This document shows positions 42,875-51,692 of a DNA stretch of 64,000 bases, one piece after another. The stretch is from EX4572-165 sp002254885 (GTDB lineage: Archaea; Thermoplasmatota; E2; DHVEG-1), in the NCBI GenBank assembly GCA_029939595.1, contig JAOZSQ010000003.1, forward strand, positions 1 through 64,000, written 5' to 3'. Positions within the stretch are counted from its first letter, which is position 1. Each line of letters starts with the position of its first letter. The notes under the pieces were generated by a model, which was not told where the DNA came from, searched no databases, and saw nothing but the letters and a program-made list of their open reading frames with translations. Made by a program: the position numbers and the translations under genes.

Positions 42875-43071
42875 AATATTGTCCCAAACACATTTATGAT
42901 GATATTAGTATATAAACATTTATACTTAATAATTGGACGATTTTCCAAAGAGCCAGATCATTTGAGGATAACACTAAGTTTTTCAATCTGTTTTTTTGAA
43001 TTTTTATATGAGTAACTTTTATATGTTCTCCTGAGTTCACCATGGGTAATTAGTCTTAAAATAAACATTGT

Positions 43072-44967
43072 ATGGGGAAATTCATTATGGAAATAATTGA
43101 TGAGAAACCTGGAAAAACTTTAATGTTACTTGGAAATGAAGCTATCACAAGAGGTGCTATTGAAGCAGGGGTTGATGTTGCAACCACATATCCTGGCACA
43201 CCTTCATCAGAAATTGCGGATACATTTTCATATATTGCAAAATATTTAAAGAAAGAAAAACGAAAAACTCCTTATTATTTTGAATATTCAGCAAATGAGA
43301 AAGTATCTCTTGAAGTTGCAGGAGCTGCGTCATTTTGTGGTCTAAGGAGTTTAACATGTATGAAACATGTTGGATTAAATGTTGCAAGTGATGTATTCAT
43401 GACATATCTTTATGTGGGATGTAAGGGAGGACATGTTATTATTTCTGCAGACGATCCTTCATGCCACTCATCACAAAATGAACAGGATAACAGGTATTTT
43501 GCATTGTTTGGAAGTGCTCCTATGTTAGAGCCTACAACGCCTGAGGAAGCCAAAGAGATGACGCGTCTTGGTTTCGATCTTTCTGAGGAGCTGAAACTTC
43601 CAATTCTCTTACGAACAACAACAAGATTGAACCATGCAAGAGGTCCTGTTACACTTAAGAAAACAAAGAAATCAAAAGGGAAAGGTTTTTTCGAAAAAGA
43701 CCCTAACCTTGTAACTGTTCCATCTGTTGCTAGAAAACAACATCCTATCCTTCTACAAAAAATGGAGAAGGCAGCCAAGCTTTCCGATGAATCGCCATTT
43801 AATGAGATTATTCAGATGGGGAAAAAAAGCAAAATTGGAATTATCACATCAGGTGTTTCATTCAATTATGTAAAAGAAGCAGCTGAGGATCTAGCTCTTG
43901 ATGTTACAATTTTAAAGCTGGGGATGAGCCATCCTCTTCCACCTAAAATGTGTAAAAAGATGATGGATTCTTGTGATGAACTTGTAATTGTTGAGGAGTT
44001 AGAGCCATTCCTTGAAAATCAATTTAAAACACTTGCTTTTGATATGGGCTCGTCTGTTAAAATTTATGGAAAATCAACAGGTCACTTCTCAAGGCTATTT
44101 GAGTACGATCCAGATATTGTAACGAAAGCATTATCTAAGATTTTTAAGAAAAAGAATCCTTTAACAAAAAACCCTTATTCATCTGATTTATCCCTTCCCA
44201 GTAGGCCCCCAGCACTTTGTCCTGGGTGTCCTCATCGTGCAACATATTATGCAGCAAAAAACGCATCACCAAAAGATACGATTTATCCAACGGATATTGG
44301 CTGTTATACATTAGGAAAGGAACCGCCATTGTATATGGCTGATTTACTATTATGTATGGGGTCAAATGCTGGAACGGCATGCGGCTTAGCGGCAGCAACC
44401 GATCAAAAAATTATTTCATTTATGGGGGATTCTACGTTTTTTCATTCAGGAATTCCGCCGGTTGTAAATGCAGCTCATCATAATCATGATGTAGTTATTA
44501 CGGTTCTAGATAATCGGACAACAGCAATGACTGGTCATCAACCTCATCCAGGAACAGAGACTGATGGGATGGGAAATATTGCAAAACGAGTGATTATTGA
44601 GGATGTTGTAAAGGGTTGTGGGATTGATAATATTGAGGTAGTGAACCCCGACTTAATTAAGAAGACCACTGAAGCATTTAAACGAGCTCTTGATTTCAAA
44701 GGACCTAGTGTCGTGGTGAGCAAATCTCCGTGTATCCTCCTTGAGAATCGTGATAAACGAAAACAAGGAAAAAAGATCCCTGTATTTATTGTGAATCAGG
44801 ATAAATGTACAAAGTGTGGTATTTGTATTAACGCCTTTGGGTGCCCTGCATTTTATTATGAGGAGGATAAAAGTGTTCATATTGATCCTCAACAATGTAA
44901 TGGATGTGGACATTGTGTACAGGTTTGCCCTTCAAAGGCGATTAAGGTAAAAAAGGAGGAATCCTAA
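43072..44967 (+). CDS. iorA: Indolepyruvate:ferredoxin oxidoreductase, alpha subunit
   Basis: 631 residues: LLGNEAITRGAIEAGVDVATTYPGTPSSE opens the pyrimidine domain, GDSTFFHSGIPP.. NRTTAMTGHQPHPGT is the TPP/Mg site, and the C-terminus has two ferredoxin clusters (CTKCGICINAFGCP, with an inserted Phe-Gly, and CNGCGHCVQVCP). It oxidatively decarboxylates aryl pyruvates from Trp, Phe and Tyr, giving aryl-CoA and reduced ferredoxin. A second in-frame ATG at 43087 has better spacing from GGGG at 43074-43077. The beta-subunit gene follows after one base. Anaerobic amino-acid fermentation is indicated. Confidence 0.95.
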   Translation: MGKFIMEIIDEKPGKTLMLLGNEAITRGAIEAGVDVATTYPGTPSSEIADTFSYIAKYLKKEKRKTPYYFEYSANEKVSLEVAGAASFCGLRSLTCMKHVGLNVASDVFMTYLYVGCKGGHVIISADDPSCHSSQNEQDNRYFALFGSAPMLEPTTPEEAKEMTRLGFDLSEELKLPILLRTTTRLNHARGPVTLKKTKKSKGKGFFEKDPNLVTVPSVARKQHPILLQKMEKAAKLSDESPFNEIIQMGKKSKIGIITSGVSFNYVKEAAEDLALDVTILKLGMSHPLPPKMCKKMMDSCDELVIVEELEPFLENQFKTLAFDMGSSVKIYGKSTGHFSRLFEYDPDIVTKALSKIFKKKNPLTKNPYSSDLSLPSRPPALCPGCPHRATYYAAKNASPKDTIYPTDIGCYTLGKEPPLYMADLLLCMGSNAGTACGLAAATDQKIISFMGDSTFFHSGIPPVVNAAHHNHDVVITVLDNRTTAMTGHQPHPGTETDGMGNIAKRVIIEDVVKGCGIDNIEVVNPDLIKKTTEAFKRALDFKGPSVVVSKSPCILLENRDKRKQGKKIPVFIVNQDKCTKCGICINAFGCPAFYYEEDKSVHIDPQQCNGCGHCVQVCPSKAIKVKKEES

Positions 44968-44968
44968 A

Positions 44969-45559
44969 ATGGCAAAAATTAATGTTGTTCTTTCAGGTGT
45001 TGGCGGTCAAGGAGTAATCACTGCTGCAAACATACTTGGTAAAGCAGCAGTTAATGCAGAAGTAAATGTGTACGCATCAGAGGTTCATGGTATGGCACAA
45101 AGAGGCGGATCTGTGTTTTGTACGGTTCGTATGGAAGATGTTTCAGGCCCCCTTGTTTCGTGTGGAACCGCTGACGCAATCATCAGTATGGAACCTGTTG
45201 AAGCATTGCGTTATATTCGTTATGCACATTCAAAGACAAAGGTTGTTACAGATATCACGCCAATGATCCCATTTACGGTTTCAGCAGGTGCGGACACATA
45301 TCCCTCTATTGAATCCATATTCAAAGAGCTTGATAAAAAAACTGATTTGTTTAAGGTTGATGCCTTAAAAATTGCAAGAGATGCTGGTGCAGCAATTACA
45401 AAAAACACAGTGATGCTAGGAACTCTAGCGGCTACAAAAGTCCTCCCTTTTGAAGATAAGATACTACTTGATACAATATTAAAGACGGTTCCTTCAAAAT
45501 TCCGATCAATAAATGAGAAAGCATTTCAAGGAGGTATTGAGGCAGTTTTGTCTCAATAA
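44969..45559 (+). CDS. iorB: Indolepyruvate:ferredoxin oxidoreductase, beta subunit
   Basis: 196 residues: LSGVGGQGVITAANILGKAA, then ASEVHGMAQRGGSVFCTVR, the standard gamma-type domain of 2-oxoacid:ferredoxin oxidoreductases that binds CoA. It starts one base after iorA and is preceded by GGAGG (44956-44960). It forms the IorAB complex. Confidence 0.95.
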   Translation: MAKINVVLSGVGGQGVITAANILGKAAVNAEVNVYASEVHGMAQRGGSVFCTVRMEDVSGPLVSCGTADAIISMEPVEALRYIRYAHSKTKVVTDITPMIPFTVSAGADTYPSIESIFKELDKKTDLFKVDALKIARDAGAAITKNTVMLGTLAATKVLPFEDKILLDTILKTVPSKFRSINEKAFQGGIEAVLSQ

Positions 45560-45576
45560 CTTTTTATTGTTGTGAA

Positions 45577-46473
45577 ATGAATAGAAATTTTTTTTATTCA
45601 ACCATTCTTATCCTCATTAGTCTAACTTGGGCTGGTAGTTTTATTGCAGTCCGTCTTTGCTACTCTGTGGTTTCTCCATTATACTTAGGGTTTTTTCGTT
45701 TTGTTGTAGCAACACCTGTGATGATTGTTATCGTTTTATTGAGAAAAAAGACTTTTTTTCTTCCAATAAAAGAACTTCCCTCACTTATTGTTTTAGGACT
45801 TACTGGTGTTACATTGATTTATATATTTCAGTTTTATGGGGTGGCATATACAACTGCATCAACTGCATCTTCATTGATTAACACTAACGTTCTTTTCATT
45901 GCAGTATTTTCCGCTCTTTTTTTACATGAGAATTTTCCAAAGAACAAAAGAAACGGGGTAATTCTTTCAGTAATTGGTGTTTTTTTTGTTGTTTATGGAC
46001 AGATTAATAGTGAAACCATTGTAGTTGATTCATTGTTTTTCCTTGGTTGTAGTTTAATTTTATTTTCTGCGCTTTGCTGGGCAATATATACAATTGTTGG
46101 TAAACGTCTGTTAGAAAAATATGATCATCTGCAGATTACAGCAAACGTGTTTCTTATAGGATTAATCTGTTATCTTCCTTTTGTATTACCAAACATAAAA
46201 TCAGGTATTCAATCCATTGACACATCTAGTTTAATTGCGATTTTATATCTTGGTTTATTTTGCTCTGTGTTTGGATATGTGGCATGGTATTATGTGTTAT
46301 CTAAGCAACAAGCAGCAAAATCTGCGGTGTTTTTAACACTAATTCCATTGTTTACAATTTTCCTTTCTTTTTTTATTGGGGAGAGACCAACAATAATCTT
46401 TTTTTTTGGAGCAGTAATGATAATGGTTGGAGTGTACCTTACACAGCGGAAAAATAAAGAATATAGGACGTAA
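45577..46473 (+). CDS. EamA/DMT-family exporter
   Basis: 298 residues with ten hydrophobic segments and the EamA repeats: LTWAGSFIAVRLCYSVVSPLYLGFFRF and the second LFSALCWAIYTIVGKRLLEKY. These drug/metabolite transporters export amino acids and related metabolites. It starts 17 nt after iorB, so it may be co-transcribed and could export an aromatic acid or amino-acid product; this is inference. Confidence 0.87.
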   Translation: MNRNFFYSTILILISLTWAGSFIAVRLCYSVVSPLYLGFFRFVVATPVMIVIVLLRKKTFFLPIKELPSLIVLGLTGVTLIYIFQFYGVAYTTASTASSLINTNVLFIAVFSALFLHENFPKNKRNGVILSVIGVFFVVYGQINSETIVVDSLFFLGCSLILFSALCWAIYTIVGKRLLEKYDHLQITANVFLIGLICYLPFVLPNIKSGIQSIDTSSLIAILYLGLFCSVFGYVAWYYVLSKQQAAKSAVFLTLIPLFTIFLSFFIGERPTIIFFFGAVMIMVGVYLTQRKNKEYRT

Positions 46474-46485
46474 TAGGTGTAGTAT

Positions 46486-47526
46486 ATGTTTTGTGTGGAC
46501 TGTGGAGAAGAAAAAGAGATATTCCGAGACGGATCATGTCTTCAATGTTATTTTAAAAACAATTCATTCACAAAAGGATCAGATGTTTTCGATATTCCTC
46601 ATTGTGTACATTGTGATGCATATAAATATAAAAATTTATGGCACTATGATTCATTTAATGACACTCTTATAAAATATATTAAACAGAATTTTTCAATAAG
46701 TAGAGAACTTAAAAATATCTCTTTTTCAATTAATTGTGATGATGAAGAAAATTTAAAGACTTGTTCTGTTGAGATTAAAGGAACAATTGATGGACATATG
46801 ATAAGTGAGCCACATACGATAACTGTCAGAATTAAACAGAATGTATGTGCGGTGTGTTCAAGACAATTTGGGGGATATCATGAAGCAATTATGCAGATCC
46901 GCCCAGGTAATAAAAAACTTTCAAATGATAAACTTGTTGAAATTCAATGGTTTGTAGAAGATCATATCAATGCAATTCAAAAAAAGAACAAGAATTTGTT
47001 TTTATCAGATATGGGACAAGAACATGGAGGTCTTGATTTTTTTTTATCCGACAAACAAGCAGCATTCACAATTATTAAAAAAATTCAGGAAAAATATGGT
47101 GGTCACATTACAACATCATCAAAGAATGTTGGTATAAAAGATGGAAAACAACTATATCGTGACACCTATTTGCTTCGTTTTCTACATTTTGAACAGGGAG
47201 ACATACTCAAATTTGACGAATCATACTTTTTTGCAAGTAAAATTTCAAAAAATAACATTCATCTTATTCATTTAGAATCAAATGAAGCAAGTATTTATGA
47301 AGCATCAGATATTGATAGGGCTATTGTAATTGGTAGTGATGAATTAGTAAAAGAGATGATTGTTGTTAGTACAACCGATGACGAAATTCAAGTGATGGAT
47401 CAGAAATCATATCATATATTGATGTTGAAGAAACCAAAAGACTTTTTTATTGAAAATGAGACTGTTTTGGTCATTTTTATTGATGAGGAACATATATATC
47501 TTTATCCTTCTCAAAATCAAAAATGA
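46486..47526 (+). CDS. NMD3 homologue (archaeal)
   Basis: 346 residues with the N-terminal zinc region of NMD3: CVDCG near 3-7, CLQC near 19, CVHC near 41, and CAVCSRQFGGYHEAIMQIR near 124, the most diagnostic motif. The eukaryotic orthologue exports 60S ribosomal subunits; archaeal NMD3 lacks the C-terminal shuttling region, as here, and is thought to act in ribosome assembly. It follows the DMT gene by 12 nt. Confidence 0.9.
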   Translation: MFCVDCGEEKEIFRDGSCLQCYFKNNSFTKGSDVFDIPHCVHCDAYKYKNLWHYDSFNDTLIKYIKQNFSISRELKNISFSINCDDEENLKTCSVEIKGTIDGHMISEPHTITVRIKQNVCAVCSRQFGGYHEAIMQIRPGNKKLSNDKLVEIQWFVEDHINAIQKKNKNLFLSDMGQEHGGLDFFLSDKQAAFTIIKKIQEKYGGHITTSSKNVGIKDGKQLYRDTYLLRFLHFEQGDILKFDESYFFASKISKNNIHLIHLESNEASIYEASDIDRAIVIGSDELVKEMIVVSTTDDEIQVMDQKSYHILMLKKPKDFFIENETVLVIFIDEEHIYLYPSQNQK

Positions 47527-47533
47527 TAAATAT

Positions 47534-47543
47534 GGCTTTAAAT
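47534..47543 (+). promoter_or_regulatory. TATA box upstream of a truncated gene
   Basis: CTTTAAATAT stands about 51 nt before the ATG at 47585; a start near 47562 would leave a short leader with GAGAGGT as the Shine-Dalgarno. Confidence 0.5.
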
Positions 47544-47584
47544 ATTTAAGCGTAAATTAGTATAAATGAAGAGAGGTAATAAAA

Positions 47585-47631
47585 ATGGCTGAAAAAACAA
47601 GTATGAATTTAGATGAAAATATTGCAAGTGT
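47585..47631 (+). CDS. 5' end of a gene cut by the assembly gap
   Basis: Only 15-16 codons are present before the N run (MAEKTSMNLDENIAS). It has a TATA element and a GAGAGGT Shine-Dalgarno about 6 nt before the ATG, so it is probably real and strongly expressed, but it cannot be identified. The sequence after the gap, read in this frame across Ns, is not its continuation because the RNase J gene is on the other strand there. Confidence 0.55.
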
Positions 47632-47731
47632 NNNNNNNNNNNNNNNNNNNNNNNNNNNNNNNNNNNNNNNNNNNNNNNNNNNNNNNNNNNNNNNNNNNNN
47701 NNNNNNNNNNNNNNNNNNNNNNNNNNNNNNN
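47632..47731. other. Assembly gap (100 N)
   Basis: Exactly 100 N, a scaffold spacer. The gap cuts the gene starting at 47585; the RNase J gene on the other side is complete, with its stop at 47734-47736. Confidence 0.98.
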
Positions 47732-47733
47732 CA

Positions 47734-49059
47734 TTACAAATTTACATTCTGTCCATTTTGTAAAAGATGAATATTTTTACTAAGAGTATATCCCATTTCT
47801 GATGAAAGTGTTGCAACTGATGCTAGTTTCCTCATGTCTCCATGGGCAGGAATAATATTTTCAGGTGAAACAATTTTAATCAGATCTCTAATATCCTCAC
47901 GAGATGCATGCCCTGAGACATGAATGTCTTTGAACATTCGCCCTTTATTATGATGAATTTTATGCTCTAAAATTTGCCTATTTGCCTGAATTGTTGGAGT
48001 GGGAATGACGCCGCATGCAAATATTACAAAATCATTAGGTTGAATTGATAGAGGAATCTCTTCGTTTACCATTTTAGATAATGTTGCATTTGGCTCACCC
48101 TGACTCCCGGTTGCAACAACTAGATATTCATCTCTATGTTTGTTGATATCATCTAACCGTTTTTTTGAACGATATGGGCTTTTAATAATTTCAGCGGTTT
48201 CAGAAAAATTAACAAAATCAAATTGTTCAGCTGCACTAATATATTCATGAAGTGATCTACCCAAAAAAACAATTTCTCTACCCAACTCCTTTGAAACATC
48301 AAAAATTGTTTTTAAACGAGCAATATGGGAGGAAAACGTTGAAACAATAATCCCATGTTTCTCTGTTTCCATACCTAAAACCACATCCCTTAACATTTCT
48401 TGGGCCACTGACTCTGAATATGTTTTATTCTGTTTTTCAGCATTTGTTGAATCAACTATGAGTGCTAGTGTGTGTTCGTTTCCAAGCTCTCTTAATCTTT
48501 GTTTATTTGTTGTTTGACCAATCCCCGGATGATTATCAAATTTGTAATCAAGAGAATATAAAATATTTCCTGCGGGAGTGATGATGTTAATCATTGAAGA
48601 CTGAATAACAGAATGAGTTGCAAGAATAAACTCGATTTCAATTTTATCAGATAATTTATAGGTCGAATTTGGAGTGATACTAATGAGTTTGTTTTTAATT
48701 TGCACTCCATCATTTTTTTCTTTTTGTTGTAGAATTTTGTTTGTATATGGTGTAGTAAAAATAGGGCAATCATAATAAGAAGAAAGCCAAAAAACTGCAC
48801 CGATATGATCAAGATGAGCATGACTAAGTACAATTGCTTTTACTTTTTTTCTAAGATGATGAATAGGGGCATCATTTGGAATAACATCTTCTTTAATCAG
48901 TGTTTTTGTTGAACATTGTCGTATTTGATCTTGAAGAGGTACATAGCGATCCATATATACTCCCATATCAAGAATAACTGCTTCATTTCCAATCTCAAGA
49001 CAGGTCATATTTCGACCGACTTCTTCATAGCCACCAAGGGCATATAATTTAACATTCAT
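47734..49059 (-). CDS. rnj: Archaeal RNase J (beta-CASP metallo-beta-lactamase)
   Basis: 441 residues. Metal ligands of the metallo-beta-lactamase fold are SHAHLDHIG near residue 81 and later SGHASREDIRDLI and PAHGDMRKLA; the beta-CASP domain sits between, with VDSTNAE and VSTFSSHIARL. It is the archaeal RNase J class, a 5'-3' exoribonuclease (and endonuclease) in mRNA decay. Length fits the family (about 440-450 residues). The gene stands alone on the minus strand and is complete despite the neighbouring gap. Confidence 0.92.
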   Translation of the reverse strand: MNVKLYALGGYEEVGRNMTCLEIGNEAVILDMGVYMDRYVPLQDQIRQCSTKTLIKEDVIPNDAPIHHLRKKVKAIVLSHAHLDHIGAVFWLSSYYDCPIFTTPYTNKILQQKEKNDGVQIKNKLISITPNSTYKLSDKIEIEFILATHSVIQSSMINIITPAGNILYSLDYKFDNHPGIGQTTNKQRLRELGNEHTLALIVDSTNAEKQNKTYSESVAQEMLRDVVLGMETEKHGIIVSTFSSHIARLKTIFDVSKELGREIVFLGRSLHEYISAAEQFDFVNFSETAEIIKSPYRSKKRLDDINKHRDEYLVVATGSQGEPNATLSKMVNEEIPLSIQPNDFVIFACGVIPTPTIQANRQILEHKIHHNKGRMFKDIHVSGHASREDIRDLIKIVSPENIIPAHGDMRKLASVATLSSEMGYTLSKNIHLLQNGQNVNL

Positions 49060-49258
49060 AGATAATCCTTACCTTTTTTATTGTGATATATAATGTAAAC
49101 CAACATAGAATAATTGGTTTATCTACTTTAATTTTTTAATAAAATACGAAGTAATACAAAAAAAGTGTAAAACAATAGTAATATTAAAAATTTGTCATTG
49201 GGATAAAAAAAATTTATAATCGAGTTAATACTTCTAAGAAAGTGTGAGGATTAAAGAA

Positions 49259-49804
49259 ATGGAAAATTATACAAAAAATGGTTTATTATTTATTTTTTTA
49301 GGTCTTATTGTTGGAGGAATCTCCTCGCTTATTATGTTTCTTTATTCATTTATAATTACGTCTCAGGGAACCTCGGGTATTTTTGGAATGGTTGGTATTG
49401 GTATGTTTTCAGGTTTTGGTGGACTTTTAACCCTTGTTGGTGGCGTGTTTATGCTTATGGGAAGAAAAGAGTTTACAAAACGACATGAAGAATTCATAAC
49501 AAAAGCAGTTGTTTTTCTTGTACTAAGTATTGTCAGCTCCATGGTTATTGTGATTGGTTCAACTGTTATAAGTGCTGTTTCCGGTAGCCCCAACATTTAC
49601 GCATCTTCGTTTCTTCCAGCATTAATAAGTTCAGTTCTAGGGGGTCTTGTTTATGTTTTTGCATTGTATGAACTAATGGATCCAAAAGGTAGAACCTTGT
49701 TGTATATTGCATATATTGTATCAATTGTTATAGCGTTGATTTCGTCATTATATGTGATTGGTTTATTTGGTGATGTGTTCGGGGAGAGATTACAACTGAT
49801 TTAG
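49259..49804 (+). CDS. Membrane protein, upstream part of a probably frameshifted gene
   Basis: 181 residues with about five membrane segments. The ATG at 49259 is 8 nt after the GTGAGGA at 49244-49250, so a GTG at 49244 is not needed. The last nine residues (GERLQLI and neighbours) are likely out of frame: at the GGGG run (49781-49784) the sequence continues, in the frame of the next ORF, as GEITTDLASSAMNLV with no stop. One extra G would fuse both ORFs into a membrane protein of about 265 residues with a C-terminal zinc ribbon. It could be a sequencing or assembly error, a recent mutation or recoding. No function recognised. Confidence 0.7.
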   Translation: MENYTKNGLLFIFLGLIVGGISSLIMFLYSFIITSQGTSGIFGMVGIGMFSGFGGLLTLVGGVFMLMGRKEFTKRHEEFITKAVVFLVLSIVSSMVIVIGSTVISAVSGSPNIYASSFLPALISSVLGGLVYVFALYELMDPKGRTLLYIAYIVSIVIALISSLYVIGLFGDVFGERLQLI

Positions 49805-49815
49805 CCTCTTCTGCG

Positions 49816-50052
49816 ATGAATCTAGTATCAAGTGCCAGTAAAATATCTGTTCTAGGGGTGGTTAGTAGTTTGTTGTGGGCAATAACAGCATACATTCCAT
49901 TTAAAAGAATAAAAGACGGAGAGATTGTAGCAAAAATAAAGACTAACGAGATTCATATCTCTAAAAGAATTTGTCCAAATTGCAGCAAAAATATTCCTGA
50001 TGATGCAAATATTTGTCCATATTGTGGGAAACAATTTGAAAGTTTTTTATAA
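49816..50052 (+). CDS. Zinc-ribbon tail of the split membrane protein
   Basis: 78 residues by its own ATG: one membrane segment (VVSSLLWAITAYIPF) and then a zinc ribbon with CPNC near 53 and CPYCG near 67. In frame, open sequence extends upstream to a TGA at about 49773 and includes the sixth membrane-proximal segment missing from the preceding ORF. No Shine-Dalgarno precedes the ATG at 49816, supporting the idea that it is normally the C-terminus of the upstream gene. Confidence 0.6.
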   Translation: MNLVSSASKISVLGVVSSLLWAITAYIPFKRIKDGEIVAKIKTNEIHISKRICPNCSKNIPDDANICPYCGKQFESFL

Positions 50053-50074
50053 CCAATAATAGTTCAACAATCAT

Positions 50075-50842
50075 ATGAGAGTGGCATTAAAATTTGCATA
50101 TGATGGAGAACCATTTTATGGGTATGCTCGTCAACCAAAGCTGAAAACGGTTGAAGGAAACATCATTGATAGTTTAATTAAAACATCTTATATTGAAAAT
50201 TCAAAAGATGCTGTATTTAGATCTGCAAGTCGAACAGATAAAGGTGTATCATCATTTGGGAATGTTGTTGCATTTAACACAGAAAAAAACATTAAAAACC
50301 TCCTAAAAGAATGCAATGAAAAATTAGACGACATCATCATTTTTGGAATTAAAGAAGTTGATGTTGATTTTTATCCAAGATTTGCAAAACAAAGAGTATA
50401 TCAATATTATCTTAAAAAACACAATTTTAAGTTGCAAACAATCCTTTCAACTGTAAAATTATTTATTGGAATGCATAATTTTTCAAATTTCGCTCGTATT
50501 GAACCATTTAAAGATCCTGAAAGAACAATAGAGGACATTAAACTCGTTGAATCTAGTGATTTTTACATCCTTGAGTTTTACGCTCAGACCTATCTGTGGC
50601 ATCAAATTCGAAGGATGATATCTGCAATAATAAAGGTTGAAATTGGTAAAATATCACAAAAAGATATTAAAAATGCATTAAACTGTCCAGAAGAAAGAGT
50701 TGATTTTGGACTTGCAGATTCAGCGCCTCTAATTCTTAATGGTGTTCTCTATGATTTTTCATTTATAAAAAACGATAAATGGGAGAAGAAAAAAGAGGAG
50801 ATGAAAGAACACCTCATCAACAGAATTAGATGTCTTTCTTAG
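50075..50842 (+). CDS. truA: tRNA pseudouridine synthase A
   Basis: 255 residues: the N-terminal FAYDGEPFYGYARQP strand, catalytic Asp55 in SASRTDKGVSSFGNVV, and the YLWHQIRRMISAI helix near 178. It makes pseudouridine 38-40 in the tRNA anticodon arm. The stop region overlaps the convergent ABC permease gene by 17 nt. Confidence 0.93.
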   Translation: MRVALKFAYDGEPFYGYARQPKLKTVEGNIIDSLIKTSYIENSKDAVFRSASRTDKGVSSFGNVVAFNTEKNIKNLLKECNEKLDDIIIFGIKEVDVDFYPRFAKQRVYQYYLKKHNFKLQTILSTVKLFIGMHNFSNFARIEPFKDPERTIEDIKLVESSDFYILEFYAQTYLWHQIRRMISAIIKVEIGKISQKDIKNALNCPEERVDFGLADSAPLILNGVLYDFSFIKNDKWEKKKEEMKEHLINRIRCLS

Positions 50843-51689
50843 AAAAGCGCCAGTATGATAATGCAAAAAAACCAACAATCCAAGCAGCTAAGATAAGGAG
50901 CATTAAGCCAGTGGAATAAAACTCAGGATATTGCATTTGAACTGACATTGATTCCATTGAGGATAATCCTCCTCCAACATTTAAAAATACAAGCGCTGAA
51001 AAAACAGACATTGGATTAACCAGATCAATCATAAAATACCAATCTGGTGCAGAACCCGACATTATATCGGTTATTGCTGCTCCGCCCCATGCAACACCAA
51101 GGAGAATAATGGGCAACATCATATTAAAAAAGAACCAAAGAAAGATAGCCCCGCCAAGAGCTGTTGATCTTTTTTTAAAGAGAGTTGAAAAGAAAAATGC
51201 CACATTCAAATATACCAGTCCAATAAGAATAGTTGCAACAATAAAGATCAGATATTCGATATAGTTCACATTTGGAACCATGATTCCTATGATAATTCCC
51301 GCGATACCAAAACCTACAAGAATTGTAAAAGAAAGAACACCACCTAGACCTAAGAGTTTACCTAGAACAATTTGAAATCTGCTGACTGGAAGAGAAATCA
51401 TCATGTTCATGGATCCTTTTTCTATTTCACCTACAATTGCAGCATATCCTAACATCAATGCAATAATTGGGACAAGAAGTGTAACAATACTCATCATAAG
51501 GGCAATTGTAACATCTAATGCCTGCCACCCCTCAGAAAGGTATGAGCCAAGTGCAGACATTGCAATAGTTAATATGGCAAAAATTATGGTCATGATAATA
51601 ATCCATAAGTTTCTAACATTGTCCATAATTTCTTTTTTTGCAATAACCGATACTGGATTTTTAAAGAGTTTTTCAATGATCTCAGTCAT
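50826..51689 (-). CDS. ABC-2 type permease
   Basis: 287 residues with six hydrophobic segments. The N-terminus NPVSVIAKKEIMDNVRNLWIII and the ALMLGYAAIVGEIEKGSMNMMISLPVSRFQIVLGKLLG loop are typical of the NosY/ABC-2 type permease family. It begins 3 nt after the ATPase gene stop and should form the exporter with it. Substrate unknown. Confidence 0.87.
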   Translation of the reverse strand: MTEIIEKLFKNPVSVIAKKEIMDNVRNLWIIIMTIIFAILTIAMSALGSYLSEGWQALDVTIALMMSIVTLLVPIIALMLGYAAIVGEIEKGSMNMMISLPVSRFQIVLGKLLGLGGVLSFTILVGFGIAGIIIGIMVPNVNYIEYLIFIVATILIGLVYLNVAFFFSTLFKKRSTALGGAIFLWFFFNMMLPIILLGVAWGGAAITDIMSGSAPDWYFMIDLVNPMSVFSALVFLNVGGGLSSMESMSVQMQYPEFYSTGLMLLILAAWIVGFFALSYWRFSKKDI

Positions 51690-51692
51690 TAT

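Noticed and set aside
47585..47770. A continuous ORF across the second N run
   Set aside because: Only the part before the gap is supported; the rest lies antisense to RNase J.
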